A stretch of DNA of 64,000 nucleotides from Bubalus kerabau (GCF_029407905.1 NC_073628.1:90082501-90146500), one strand, 5' to 3'; shown: positions 31,142 to 40,908, counted from the first letter of the stretch. The notes: generated by a model not told the origin, from the sequence alone. Numbers and translations: made by a program.

Positions 31142-31345
31142 TCTTTTCTTTCTTTCTTTTTTTTTTTTTAAGAAGAGTGTTTTGATGTCTTTATTGAGTT
31201 TGTTACAATATTACTTCTGTTTTATGCTTTGTTATTTTGGTCACAAGACATGCGGTATCTTAGCTCCCCAACGAAGAAACAAACCCACACCCTCTGGATT
31301 GGAAGGTGAAGTCTTAATAACCGCTAGACTGCTGGGGAAGTCCCA
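31142..31345 (-). mobile_element. CHR-type SINE inside L2, with target duplication
   Basis: Antisense SINE with a T-rich tail complement, the body 'atgtctttattgagtttgtt' and 'ggtatcttagctccccaacg', and the head complement 'gactgctggggaagtccca'. It is flanked by GATTCTGTCCTTTT (31128-31141) and GATCCTGTCCTTTT (31346-31359), 13 of 14 bases identical. Confidence 0.92.
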
Positions 31346-31469
31346 GATCCTGTCCTTTTCCTCACGTTATAGTCCATCCATCAACAAGTTCCCTTGGCTC
31401 TGCCTTTAAAATACGTCATGACTTCATCCACATTAAGTCATTTCCATAGCTACCACTATCATCTTTTAC
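31346..31469 (+). mobile_element. L2 LINE, part 2
   Basis: 'catcaacaagttcccttggc' and 'tctgcctttaaaatacgtca' match the L2 stretch 'catcagcaaatcctgttggctctaccttcaaaatat'. It continues part 1 across the CHR SINE. Confidence 0.65.
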
Positions 31470-31684
31470 ATGAAAGTGAAAGTGAAGTTGCTCAGTCGTG
31501 TCCGACTCTTTGCGATGCCATGGACTATAGCCTACGAGACTCCTCCATCCATGGAATTTTCCAGGCAAGAGAACTGGAGTGGGTTGCCATTTCCTTCTCC
31601 AGGGGATCTTCCTGACCCAGGGATCAAACCCGTGCCTCCCACATTGCAAGCAGACACTTTTATCACCTGAGCTACCAGAGACGC
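31470..31684 (-). mobile_element. Bov-tA SINE inside L2
   Basis: Antisense Bov-tA: tail 'gaaagtgaaagtgaagttgc', body 'ggagtgggttgccatttcct', head complement 'tatcacctgagctaccagag'. Frames on both strands (77 aa minus, 66 and 73 aa plus) are by-products. Confidence 0.93.
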
Positions 31685-32480
31685 TGTGGCTTTACACAGC
31701 TATGTATCTTTAACATAGGCTATTGCTATTTTTTTCTCCACAGTACAGAAAAATGGATCTATCAAACATTTCAATTAGCTTATGCCATAGCATACTCAAA
31801 ACAGTGCGCTTGTAGGTCCTTGTCCTAGATTACAAATCTGTATGGGATTTGCTGTGGTCATTGCTATGACCACTTCTTTCACCAAATTTGTGAAAGGCAA
31901 GGGTCTGTCCCTGGCCCTTTGCTACAATTGTATTGGTCTCTGGATGGGTTTCCAATGTGCCAAGCTCATCCTAATACAAGCAGTTTACACCTGCTGTTCT
32001 TCTGTCTGAAATTCTCCTTCCCCAGATAGTCATATGAGTCTTGATTTCGCTTAGCTCATGTGTCAAGTTTCTTGAACTCCCTGCGTTATTCTCTTTGTTT
32101 TCACCCTGGTGTACTTCTCAGCATTAATTATTATATGATATTATGTTACATATGATTTTTAGTGTTTGTTTTCTGCTTTTCAATGAGGACTTCTCCTTGA
32201 TCACATAATTTAGTAATGCTCTTTTCCTGATATTTCTAATTCCCCTTCCCCTTTACTCTTATTCATAACATTTATCACTTTCTTACATTGTATGTAATTT
32301 GTATATTATGCTTTTGTTCCTAGTCTGTTTCCCTCACTAGAATGTAAGCTCCATGAGAATAGGTACCTTTGTAGGTTTTATTCACTGATGTATCCTCAGT
32401 GCCTACAATAGTGTCTGACACATAGTTGGTGCTCAGTAAATAGTTACTGAATGAATAAATATCAGGAATGAACATTTGTT
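31685..32480 (+). mobile_element. L2 LINE, part 3 (3' end)
   Basis: 'tctgtctgaaattctccttc' with 'cccagatagtcatatgagtc', then 'ctagaatgtaagctccatga' with 'gaataggtacctttg', and the L2 end 'tggtgctcagtaaatagtta' 'ctgaatgaataaat'. These give the 3' end clearly. With parts 1-2 it forms an L2 of about 1 kb. Confidence 0.8.
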
Positions 32481-32633
32481 GAGTGATTGGAAAAAGTAAG
32501 GAAAATCTCCCTATGGTTTGCAATCTAGTGATATTAATTCCCTAATCAAATGTCCTTTGTGAGGCTTAAAGTTAATAGTATGCTAAGAAAGTCCCAGTTG
32601 CAGTGAAGTCACTTTTTTTTTTTAATAGTAATA

Positions 32634-32707
32634 CCTTTTATTGAATGCCTACTATGTGTCAGTCTTTTTACATTCATTATGGCATTGAATCATTATAACC
32701 CTCTTAA
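32634..32707 (+). mobile_element. MIR-like repeat, left part
   Basis: 'ttgaatgcctactatgtgtc' and 'atggcattgaatcattataa' with 'ccctctta' follow the MIR opening (actatgtgccaggcac ... tcatttaatcctcacaa). It is cut by a BovB. Confidence 0.6.
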
Positions 32708-32716
32708 CTAAGAGCT

Positions 32717-33666
32717 GGACATGGAGCAACAGACTGGTTCCAAATAGGGAAAGGAGTACATCAAGGTTGTATATTGTCACCCTGCTTATTTAACTTCTAT
32801 GCAGAGAACATCATGAGAAATGCTGGGCTGGGTGAAGCACAAGCTGGAATCAAGATTGGTGGGAGAAATATCAATAACCTTAGAGACGCAGATGATACCA
32901 CCCTTATGGCAGAAAGCAAAGAACAAGTAAAGAGTCTCTTGATGAAAGTGAAAGAGGAGAGTGAAAAAGCTGGCTTAAAACTTAACATTCAGAAAACAAA
33001 GATAAGGGCATCTGATCCCATCACTTCATGGTAAATAGATGGGGAAGCAGTGGAAACAGTAGCAGACTTTATTTTTTGGGGCTCCAAAATCATTGCAGAT
33101 GGTGACTGCAGCCATGAAATTAAAAGATGCTTGTTCCTTGGAAGGAAAGTTATGACCAACCTAGATAGCATATTAAATAGCAGAGACATTACTTTGCTAA
33201 CAAAGGTCCATCTAGTCAAAGCTATGGTTTTTCCAGTAGTCATGTAAGGATGTGAGAGTTGGAGTATAAAGAAAGCTGAGTGCCAAAGAATTGATGCTTT
33301 TGAACAGTGGTGTTGGAGAAGACTCTTGAGAATCCCTTGGACTGCAAAGAGATCCAACCAGTGCATCCTAAAGGAAATCAGCCCTGAATGTTCATTGGAA
33401 GGACTGATGCTGAAGCTGAAACTCCAATACTTTGGCCATCTGATGAGAAGAACTGACTCATTAGAAAAGACCCTGATGCTGGGAAAGACTGAAGGTGGGA
33501 GGAGAAGGGGACAACAGAGGATGAGATAGTTGGATGGCATCACTGACTCAATGGACATGAGTTTGAGTAAACTCTGGGAGTTGACGATGGACAGGGAGGC
33601 CTGGCGTGTTGTAGTCCGTGGGATCGCAAAGAGTCGGACATGACGGAGCGACTGAACTGAACTGAG
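32717..33666 (+). mobile_element. BovB LINE with 9-bp target duplication
   Basis: Sense BovB from just before the RT motif B region (ggacatggagcaacagactg) to the true 3' end (actgaactgaactgag). Identical CTAAGAGCT copies lie at 32708-32716 and 33667-33675. The element is 5'-truncated to about 950 bases. Confidence 0.94.
32774..33247 (+). pseudogene. BovB ORF2 remnant, RT motif C damaged
   Basis: Frame 32774-33034 reads MSPCLFNFYAENIM, then NINNLRDADDTTLMAESKEQ. The tyrosine of the YADD box is replaced by aspartate (DADD), which would hinder the polymerase. A stop after DPITSW separates it from frame 33050-33247 (CSHEIKRCLFLGRKVMT, KVHLVKAMVFPVVM). Confidence 0.85.
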
Positions 33667-33724
33667 CTAAGAGCTCAGATGGATCATATAACCCTCCAGT
33701 CACATGGCTAAGAAGAGATAGACG

Positions 33725-33847
33725 TGCTTAGCTGCTCAGTCATGTCTGACTCTTTGTGATCCCATTAACTGTAGCCCACCAGGCTCCTGTGTCTGTGGGA
33801 TTCTCCAGGCAGGGATACTAGAGTGGGTTGCCATTCCCTTCTCCTGG
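33725..33847 (-). mobile_element. Bov-tA/Bov-A SINE, partial
   Basis: The tail half and body (cttagctgctcagtcatgtc, gagtgggttgccattccctt) without a tRNA head. It ends at 'ctcctgggtgaag'. Confidence 0.87.
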
Positions 33848-34311
33848 GTGAAGTTCACTTTTGAAAGCTTAAATTTTCAAAGTAATCAAATATTCATCAT
33901 TTGCTGATGAAAAGAGAGGCTCAGAGCAATGCCCTCTTGCTGCTGCTGTGTATATATTCCTCAAGTATAAGGGGCAAAGAGAATCCATTTAAATTATTTG
34001 GGGGCCTTATTTTCCAATTTTCCATTTTGGGAACACATTCCACGGTACAGTCAGTTTGGCTATACCACTCATTTGAAATCACAAATTTGTTCCAACACAA
34101 TTGTTATGTTAGGGAGCAGTTTGCATATAATACAAAGTTCACTTTTGAGTGAATGAAGAAAACTGCACCCAGCTGAATTGAACCATATAAAAATGCATAA
34201 AATGTACATTTCATAAACATCTACCAACTACCTCACATTTCAGACCCTTGCCATGGTCCACACTCACCTCCATATGGTGTTGTTGTTTATTGTTTAGTCA
34301 CTTAGTCACCA
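33848..34311. other. No clear feature
   Basis: Unassigned. A short block near 33905 (tgatgaaaagagaggctcag) recalls MIR. A remnant near 34281-34306 (tgtttattgtttagtcactt) recalls a SINE tail. Both are too short to claim. Confidence 0.4.
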
Positions 34312-34366
34312 CATCTCTATCTGTTTTTATGTTGACGGACATTTAGCTTGGTTCCATGTCCCGGCT
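34312..34366 (-). mobile_element. L1 fragment, left part (host of a nest)
   Basis: Antisense L1: 'gttgacggacatttagcttg' with 'gttccatgtcccggct', matching the L1 ORF2 end. It resumes at 36206 after 1.8 kb of nested insertions. Confidence 0.8.
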
Positions 34367-34404
34367 GGGCTTCCCTGATAGCTCAGTTGGTAAAGAATTT
34401 GCCT
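34367..34404 (+). mobile_element. Bov-tA SINE, head, split by BovB
   Basis: 'gggcttccctgatagctcag' and 'ttggtaaagaatttgcctg' are the Bov-tA start. The rest follows the BovB at 35926. The outer target duplication is CATGTCCCGGCT (34355-34366) and CATGTCCTGGCT (36206-36217). Confidence 0.88.
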
Positions 34405-34507
34405 GGGATGTGAAGTCAAGTGGGCCTTAGGAAGCTTCACGACGAACAAAGCTAGTGGAGGTGATGGAATTCCAGTTGAGCTATTTCAAATCCTGAAAGA
34501 TGCTGCT

Positions 34508-35179
34508 GTGAAAGTGCTGCACTCAATATGCCAGCAAATTTGGAAAAGTCAGCAGTGGCCACAGGACTGGAAAAGGTCAGTTTTCATTCCAATCCCAAAG
34601 AAAGGCAATACCAAAGAATGCTCAAGCTACCGCACAATTGCACTCATCTCACACACTAGTAAAGTAATGCTCAAAATTCTTCAAGTCAGGCTTCAACAAT
34701 ACACGAACCGTGAATTTCCAGATGTTCAAGCTGGTTTTAGAAAAGGCAGGGGAACCAAATTGCCGACATCTGTTGGATCATTGAAAAAGTTAGAGAGTTC
34801 CAGAAAAAACATCTATTTCTGCTTTATTGTCTATGTGGATCACAGTCACTTTGACTGTGTGGATTACAATAAACTGTGGAAAATTCTGAAAGAGATGGGA
34901 ATACCAGACCACCTGACCTGCCTCTTGAGAAACCTGTATACAGGTCAGGAAGCAACAGTTAGAACTGGACATGGAACAACAGACTGGCTCCAAATAGGAA
35001 AAGGAGTACATCAAGGCTGTATATTGTCACCCTGCTTATTTAACTTCTATGCAGAGTACATCATGAGAAACACCGGGCTGGAAGAAGCACAAGCTGGAAT
35101 CAAGATTGCCAGGAGAAATATCAGTAACCTCAGATATGCAGATGACACCACCCTTATGGCAAAAGTTAAGAACAACTAA
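34508..35179 (+). pseudogene. BovB reverse transcriptase, 223-aa open frame
   Basis: The longest sense RT frame in the window. In order: SVFIPIPKKGN (about residues 25-35), YRTIALISHTSKVMLKILQ, QAGFRKGRGT, an altered motif A (FIVYVDHSHFDCVDYNKLW instead of FIDYAKAFDCVDHNKLW), motif B with HQGC in place of RQGC, and an intact YADD. The frame ends soon after in KVKNN. The motif A change removes the first catalytic aspartate position, so activity is unlikely. It starts inside the truncated element, so the ATG is not a true start. Confidence 0.9.
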
Positions 35180-35253
35180 AGAGCCGCTTGATGAAAGTGA
35201 AAGAGGAAAGTGAAAAAGTTGGCTTAAAGTTCAACATTTAGAAAACTAAGATC

Positions 35254-35763
35254 ATGGCATCTGGTCCCATCACTTCATGGCAAATAAATGGGGAAACAGT
35301 GGAAACAGTAGCTGACTTTATTTTTCTGGGCTCCAAAATCACTGCAGATGGTGACTGCAGCCATGAAATTAAAAGATGCCTACTCCTTGGAAGGAAAGTT
35401 ATGACCAACCTAGACAGCATATTCAAAAATGGAGACATTACTTTGCCAACAAAGGTCCATCTGGTCAAGGCTATGGTTTTTCCAGCAGTCATGTGTGGAT
35501 GTGAGGGTTGGACTATAAAGAAGGCTGAGCGCCAAAGAATTGATGCTTTTGAAGTGTGGTGTTGGAGAAGACTCTTGAGAGTCCCTTGGACTGCAAGGAG
35601 GTCCAACCAGTCCATCCTAAAGGAGATCAGTCCAGGGTGTTCATTGGAAGGACAGATATTGAAGCTGAAACTCCAATACTTTGGCCATCTGATACAAAGA
35701 ACTGACTCCTTGGAAAAGATCCTGATGCTGGGAAAGGTTGAGGGCATGAGGAGAAGGGGATGA
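35254..35763 (+). pseudogene. BovB ORF2 C-terminal domain
   Basis: A 169-aa frame in the same BovB copy, following a frame break at 35180-35250. It has MASGPITSWQINGETVE, GDCSHEIKRCLLLGRKVMT, RIDAFEVWCWRRLLRVPW and GHLIQRTDSLEKILMLGKVE. This is the conserved region after the RT. The minus-strand 268-aa frame at 35238-36044 is its antisense shadow. Confidence 0.88.
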
Positions 35764-35925
35764 CAGAGGATGAAATGGTTGGATGGCATCACCAACTCAA
35801 TGGACATGGGTCTGGGTGGACTCAGGGAGTTGGTGATGGACAGGGAGGCCTGGCATGCTGTGGTTCGTGGGGTCGAAAAGAGTTGGACGTGACTGAGTGA
35901 CTGAACTGAACTGAACTGAACTGAA

Positions 35926-36003
35926 TGCAGGAGACCTTGGTTCAATTCCTGGGTCGGGAAGATCCACTGGAGAAGGTTTAGGCTACCCACTCCAGTGTTC
36001 TTG
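35926..36003 (+). mobile_element. Bov-tA SINE, continuation after BovB
   Basis: 'gcaggagaccttggttcaat', 'gatccactggagaaggttta' and 'ctacccactccagtgttctt' continue the Bov-tA begun at 34367. It is cut off by a second Bov-tA. Confidence 0.85.
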
Positions 36004-36205
36004 GGCTTCCCTTGTGGCTCAGCTGGTAAAGAATCCGCCTGCAATGCTGGAAACCTGGGTTCACTCCCTGGGTTGGGAAGATACCCTGGAGAAGGGAAAG
36101 GCTACCCACTCCAGTATTCTGGCCTGGAGAATTCCATGGACTGTAAAGTTCATGAAGTCACAAAGAGTCAGACACCACTGAGCAACTTTCAGTTCACTCT
36201 CTTCA
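36004..36205 (+). mobile_element. Second Bov-tA SINE in the nest
   Basis: Complete-looking Bov-tA: 'ggcttcccttgtggctcagc', 'gctggtaaagaatccgcctg', 'ctacccactccagtattctg', tail 'gagcaactttcagttcactc'. It directly follows the first Bov-tA, and both share 'ggctacccactccagt'. Confidence 0.92.
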
Positions 36206-36372
36206 CATGTCCTGGCTATTGTAAATAATGCTGCAGTGAATACTGGGGTTCATGTATCCTTTTATGGTTTTCTCTGGACAGAAGTGAGATTGCTGGGTCA
36301 CATGGTAGTTCTGTTTTTAGTTTTCTAAGGAGTTGCCATAGTGGCTGTATCAATTTACATTCCCATGGGTGA
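36206..36372 (-). mobile_element. L1 fragment, right part
   Basis: Antisense L1 resumes: 'catgtcctggctattgtaaa', 'agattgctgggtcacatggt', 'tctaaggagttgccatagtg'. It is collinear with the left part at 34312. Confidence 0.88.
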
Positions 36373-36859
36373 AATTTTGAGTGTTGTGTTTCTAACTACA
36401 TTTTCCCTCTGATCAGCTGTGTGGATTTTATTGCACAATTTTTTGTACTGCACAATTTTTAGGAACACCTATGTTGTGTTATAACACAACAAAAATAGCA
36501 AAATTGGATAACAAAAATAGAATGCAATTTTTTATTTTCATAGTGATTCTTTGAGGAAGATATAAATGAAGAATCAAAACGTGAGAGAGAGTTGAGAACC
36601 TTGTCAAGAGTCAAAAATCAGTCAATGTCAGAACTATAGTCAAACCCAAGCCTCTGTCTCTAAGTGTAGTTCTCTGCCTCAGCAACTACAAGGACCAAGA
36701 TTCGATGATGCTGGCTTATTTCTTTGATCAATGTCTTGCAGATGTGCATTCCATATTCCTCTGTGGGAAATTGTCAAATGAATACCTTTGATTGAACAGT
36801 GAATTTTTAAAATAACAAGAATATTAAGGGTTTTAAAGTTTCACATAACAACAGAATAT
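36373..36859. other. Unassigned, with a possible MIR
   Basis: Around 36505-36665 'gtgattctttgaggaagata' and 'tatagtcaaacccaagcctc' weakly recall MIR. Nothing else is recognised. Confidence 0.4.
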
Positions 36860-37064
36860 TGTTTAGTCGCTAAGTTGTATTCAACTCTTTGCAACCCTAT
36901 GGACTGTAGCCCGCCTGGGTCCTCTGTCCATGGGATTTCCCAGGCAAGAATACTGGAGTGGGTTGCCATTTCCTTCTCCAGGAGATCTTCCCAACCCAAG
37001 GATCAAACCTGTGTCTCTTGCATGGCAGGCAGATTCTTGATCACTGAGTCACATGCAAAGCCCA
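36860..37064 (-). mobile_element. Bov-tA SINE
   Basis: Antisense Bov-tA: tail 'gtttagtcgctaagttgtat', body 'actggagtgggttgccattt', head complement 'ggcaggcagattcttgatca'. The head ends in 'tcacatgcaaagccc', so it is slightly diverged. Confidence 0.92.
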
Positions 37065-37312
37065 ACAGTGGAATAGGAAAAACAGTTTTAAATTGGGTGA
37101 GGGAGGTATTTATAGGCTATGGGAGCATGATTTCCTCATCAGTCGCTCTGATAAGTCCCTTTTCATGGACAGGCATTACCTCCCTGGGAATTTTATGATG
37201 CTGTGATTTTGCCCTGGGTTTTGGTAACATTCTTTACTGTAGCAGATGGTATATTGGTAAAAAGAACACATTCCTGTCTTCCTGTGTTGACTGCTTCGTT
37301 CTGTCTTTCATC

Positions 37313-37343
<31 letters not shown>

Positions 37344-38837
37344 TTACTTTTTCATCCAGGTCTTAACTTACACGAAGATAAACATACTTAGTGGAACATG
37401 GTTGACTTGACTAAATTAGAAGATGGATTTGCTGCCAGGAGTCAATTTCTCAAGTTCTTAACTTTTTTCATAAAGAGAAGAATGACTGCAAGTATTAGAT
37501 TTTTGCTCTCCTTAAAATGAAAGTTAGTCCTTTGAAAATAATCCACCTTTCAGACATCAGGAAGAAGCAAACATGCTGTGTGCCTTGGAAATATACCTTA
37601 TTAACTTATAATGGAATTACTCACAAGACAGCTTTAATGGCATTTTTGGGCTGATGCATCCCCTATCTTGCTCTGGAATGCTAGCATATTTTTGTGAGTA
37701 GCAGAGTCTGCGGCATTTAAACTCCATTTACTAGGGTTCTTAAAGATACTCATGTCAGTGTGAAATATAAATTATTTTAAATTAATAAGAAGCTGAGCAC
37801 TGTATGGTGAGAGGTTAGACTGAGGCAATCATGCAGATTCATGAATCTGTGCTATTTCAACTCTCACGTTAAACGAAGTATTGTAATTTTAGATTAATTC
37901 TAACATTTGCATTTTTGCCTTGCCTCCTCTGCCAGAGAATTAAATGTCACAATCTGTATTCTTTTCTTAAGTTTTTGGTGAATCAGGAATCTTTTATAGG
38001 AAAAGGCACTGTAATGCATAACATTGTAACACACTATTCCTCAGATCTTTGTTATTATACTGACTTTATCACTTTTGCATTCTAGTAATGCTTCACTATA
38101 TGAGTTTGTTATTGAAATCTTCTGTTTCCAGGGGCAAATGTCAGATACCTACAGTTTTATTGCCAGATGCCATGACTTTTGAATGATTTCTTTTGATAAC
38201 AAACTTTCTTTACAACAGCTTGGAATATGACCTAGGTGATTGGATGATTTCTGTTCATTATGGACTCCTTGGGTTGCTTATTCTTGTCATTTTCTATTGA
38301 GTGCTTGCATGCCTTGAATATTACAGGAGAGATTATTGGAAGATAAGTGAGTGAAAGAAAGTGAACAGTTTTGAGCTCCTCGTTTGTCCATGTACTCAGT
38401 CACTAATGCCTCTCTGACATAGGCGATGGCTGTTCCTCAGTTTTAGAGAGGATGATGGCGAGGAAAACAAAGGAGACCTGATGTTATAAGAACCAGTATT
38501 TAAGTAATTACAAACATTTTTAGTTTAAAAATCTGCATTAGCTAGCTTTCTTTTAATAAATCCTGCTTGCTTTCTTTTGCTGACGATTTTTGTGTGCGTT
38601 AAGCTCGGAAGACCCCCAGACAGTGGGCTCATTGTAAGTATCTGTGGTGTGAATCAGTGTTTAATTCTGGAAGCATGCTGTAAAAGGCAGTTGAGAGTCA
38701 TGGTCAGATCTACTAGATTACAGATACTTATACCCTGGCTATGTTAGAAACTTTAAAAATACTTAGCAACAGTCTAGCTCAAGGCCTTAAAAGTACTTAC
38801 ACAGCTGAGCACAACCCTTTCTAGGTCTTTCAAGAAA
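37065..38837. other. Long stretch without recognised genes
   Basis: Largely unique AT-rich sequence. It contains a (TC)n(CA)n microsatellite at 37310-37343. Near 38600-38640 'gctcggaagacccccagaca' precedes a GTAAGT, which resembles a splice donor but has no other support. Confidence 0.5.
37310..37343 (+). repeat. (TC)n(CA)n microsatellite
   Basis: tctctctctctctctctc passes into cacacacacgcacaca. Confidence 0.9.
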
Positions 38838-39059
38838 CAGTTGTTGTTGCTTAGTTGCTAAGTGATGTTTGACTCTTTGCGACCCCATGCACTGCAGCCC
38901 ACCAGGCTCCTCTGTCCATGGGGTTCTCCAGGCAAGAATACTGGAGTGGATTTTCAATTCCTTACCCAAGGGATCTTCCTGACCCAGGGATCAAACCCAC
39001 ATCTCTTGTGTCTCCTGCATGGGCAGGTGGATTCTTTACCCCTGAGCCACCAGGGAAAG
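38838..39059 (-). mobile_element. Bov-tA SINE
   Basis: Antisense Bov-tA: tail 'ttgcttagttgctaagtgat', body 'aatactggagtggattttca', head complement 'ggcaggtggattctttaccc'. A duplicated 'tctcttgtgtctcctgc' lies in the head. Confidence 0.93.
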
Positions 39060-39083
39060 CTTCTCAGGAAATAGATCTGCTGA

Positions 39084-39086
<3 letters not shown>

Positions 39087-39116
<30 letters not shown>

Positions 39117-39117
39117 A
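39087..39117 (+). repeat. (AAAAC)n simple repeat
   Basis: Six near-perfect AAAAC units following an AT-rich spacer after the Bov-tA. Confidence 0.9.
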
Positions 39118-39818
39118 CTATTTGCTCTGACTCCGTATCAGGCTTGTTGCTGTCATCTTATAGAGCAAATGTCTTAAGTGTGATACTTTATTCAGGTGCT
39201 TGATCCACATAAGTGTAAAAATGTAAAGTTGATTTAGTTTTGCTTAAACATGACTAGAATATTATACTATAGCTGAGTTTTAAGCCAATACTTTTATGGT
39301 CCTGTTTTAAATACCAAAATGGCATCACAGCTCCTTCTGTCTTCAGTGGACTGTAAGGGATTTGATTGGAGGCTGGACTGGCGGTGTTTTTCCATTCTGG
39401 TCAGTACGCCCTGGGCTGCAGGCTAAAGAGAGCACTAAGTGCCCCCTGCCTCATCTCCCTAGCAACTGCAGTGGCTTCAGCGCCTGAAACAGCACTTGAG
39501 AAAGGATAAAGATGCTTGTGTCCAAAGTTATTCCTAATTTCCAAGAGGTAAGGATGTGTGTGCATCCATCTGCACATTTTAAGCATAAAATCACAAGAGT
39601 GAAAAAAATATTAGAATGGGGGGAAAAACAGTATCAACAGAGAGCTGGAATTCTTATTGAACACATATTCCTATTGCCATCTATATCTGTATCCTGAGAT
39701 CAAGGGAAGCTTTGACGTTCACCAAGGATACCCTCTGAATGCTGTGCAGCTTTGGGTCAACAAAGCTGTCTTCTCTTAGCTGCCTTGTTTGATAAGACAT
39801 TCCATTCATTCAGTTGTT
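39118..39818. other. Unique stretch holding a weak exon candidate
   Basis: Free of recognised repeats and locally less AT-rich (39330-39550). See the candidate exon at 39463-39547. The minus-strand 61-aa frame (39401-39586) has no known motif. Confidence 0.45.
39463..39547 (+). other. Candidate exon (speculative)
   Basis: A pyrimidine-rich stretch ends in the acceptor-like 'ctcatctccctag'. It is followed by 85 bases and then the donor-like GAG|GTAAGG at 39545-39553. An ATG at 39512 with A at -3 opens 12 codons (MLVSKVIPNFQE) that end exactly at the donor in phase 0. Another frame is open for 24 codons from the acceptor. Splice-like signals occur often by chance, so this is a hypothesis only and I do not recognise the peptide. 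Confidence 0.15.
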
Positions 39819-40046
39819 TGTGTGTTTATGCATGCTAAGTCGCTTCAGTCATGTCTGACTCTATGACCCTATGGACTGTAGCCTGCCAGGCTCCTCTGTC
39901 CATGGGATTCTCCAGGCAAGAATACTGAAGTAGGTTGCGTTTTCCTTCTCCCGGGGATCTTCCCAACCCAGGGGTCTAACCCACATGTCATTATGTCTCC
40001 TGCATTGCAGGTGGGTTCTTTACCACTCGTGCCACCTGGGAAGCCC
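39819..40046 (-). mobile_element. Bov-tA SINE with 9-bp target duplication
   Basis: Antisense Bov-tA between identical TCAGTTGTT copies (39810-39818 and 40047-40055). Tail 'catgctaagtcgcttcagtc', body 'aagtaggttgcgttttcctt', head complement 'ggtgggttctttaccactcg'. Confidence 0.94.
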
Positions 40047-40055
40047 TCAGTTGTT

Positions 40056-40180
40056 CATTCAAGAATATTAACTGAGTATTTATATGTGTCAGACTCTGCA
40101 GATGCTGGGAGACACAACAGAAACACAGAACAAGTTAAGACCCCTGCTCTTACAGAATTTCTTTTCCAATGTATACTCAT
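40056..40180 (+). mobile_element. Ancient LINE-like repeat fragment
   Basis: 'attaactgagtatttatatg', 'tgctgggagacacaacagaa' and 'gacccctgctcttacagaat' follow the ancient 'tattgagcacctactatg ... ctggggatacag ... ccctgccctcatggag' element. The Bov-tA landed at its start. Confidence 0.5.
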
Positions 40181-40759
40181 TCATGTCTTAATATGACTTA
40201 TGAAAAGGGCTTAGGAAAAGACCTTTTATATAATGGGTGATCAGTAACCAGCATTCTCTGGTGAAGATAAAGAAGTGACCTATCTTCTTTTTACCTGAAT
40301 TTCAATTTCCCTAAAAAAATCATGTGTATTTTAGTTGGTTTGAATGAATAACTAAATCTCTTAGCAGTTTGTTGTGATCTATTGAGGAGTTAATAGAAAT
40401 GTCTTTGAAAGGCCTGTTCACTGCCTTTGCTCAATGGGAAGTACCGAGATAATTGATGCATTCAAAACAGTCTGTTGTTTATTTTTATATAATATGCATT
40501 TGGTATTTATCTCCGTTGGCAGTTGGTTACACCAATTTCTATTAGACTCTTCCTCAATGTGTCCTTATTAATAGATTAGTGAATTTAGTAAATTTTCCTT
40601 TAACCACTTTTAAATTTATTAGGATGTAGGAGAGAGTACACACTTCCAGGCTCACTTGGAGATTTTTGGATGTTCTCAAAGTGTTCCTATAAATATCTCA
40701 TTCAGTAGATTGCATGTAAAGATTGGAAAGGAAGAAGAGCATTTTTCTATGGTCACATT
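40181..40759. other. No feature identified
   Basis: AT-rich sequence with chance frames only. Confidence 0.5.
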
Positions 40760-40773
40760 TATAATAAAGCTGA

Positions 40774-40894
40774 GAAGGCTCAAGAAGGAGGAGATACACA
40801 CACACACTCTTTTGGCTGATTTGTGTTGTTGTAGGCAGAAACCAACACAACATTGTAAAGTAATTATCTTCCAATTAAAAATTTAAAAATGTAC
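40774..40894 (+). mobile_element. Short L1 3' end with 14-bp target duplication
   Basis: 121 bases ending 'aacattgtaaagtaattatc' and 'ttccaattaaaaatttaaaa', the end of a ruminant L1. Identical TATAATAAAGCTGA copies at 40760-40773 and 40895-40908 delimit it. A cacacaca run lies near its left side. Confidence 0.9.
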
Positions 40895-40908
40895 TATAAT
40901 AAAGCTGA

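Larger units (their letters stand above)
34405..35925 (+). mobile_element. BovB LINE inserted in Bov-tA
   Basis: Sense BovB from the linker before the RT (gatgtgaagtcaagtgggcc) to the true 3' end, which is extended as (actga)n (ctgaactgaactgaactgaa). At about 1.5 kb it is the best preserved RT-containing copy here. The flanks are the two halves of one Bov-tA head, and I see no target duplication. Confidence 0.94.
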
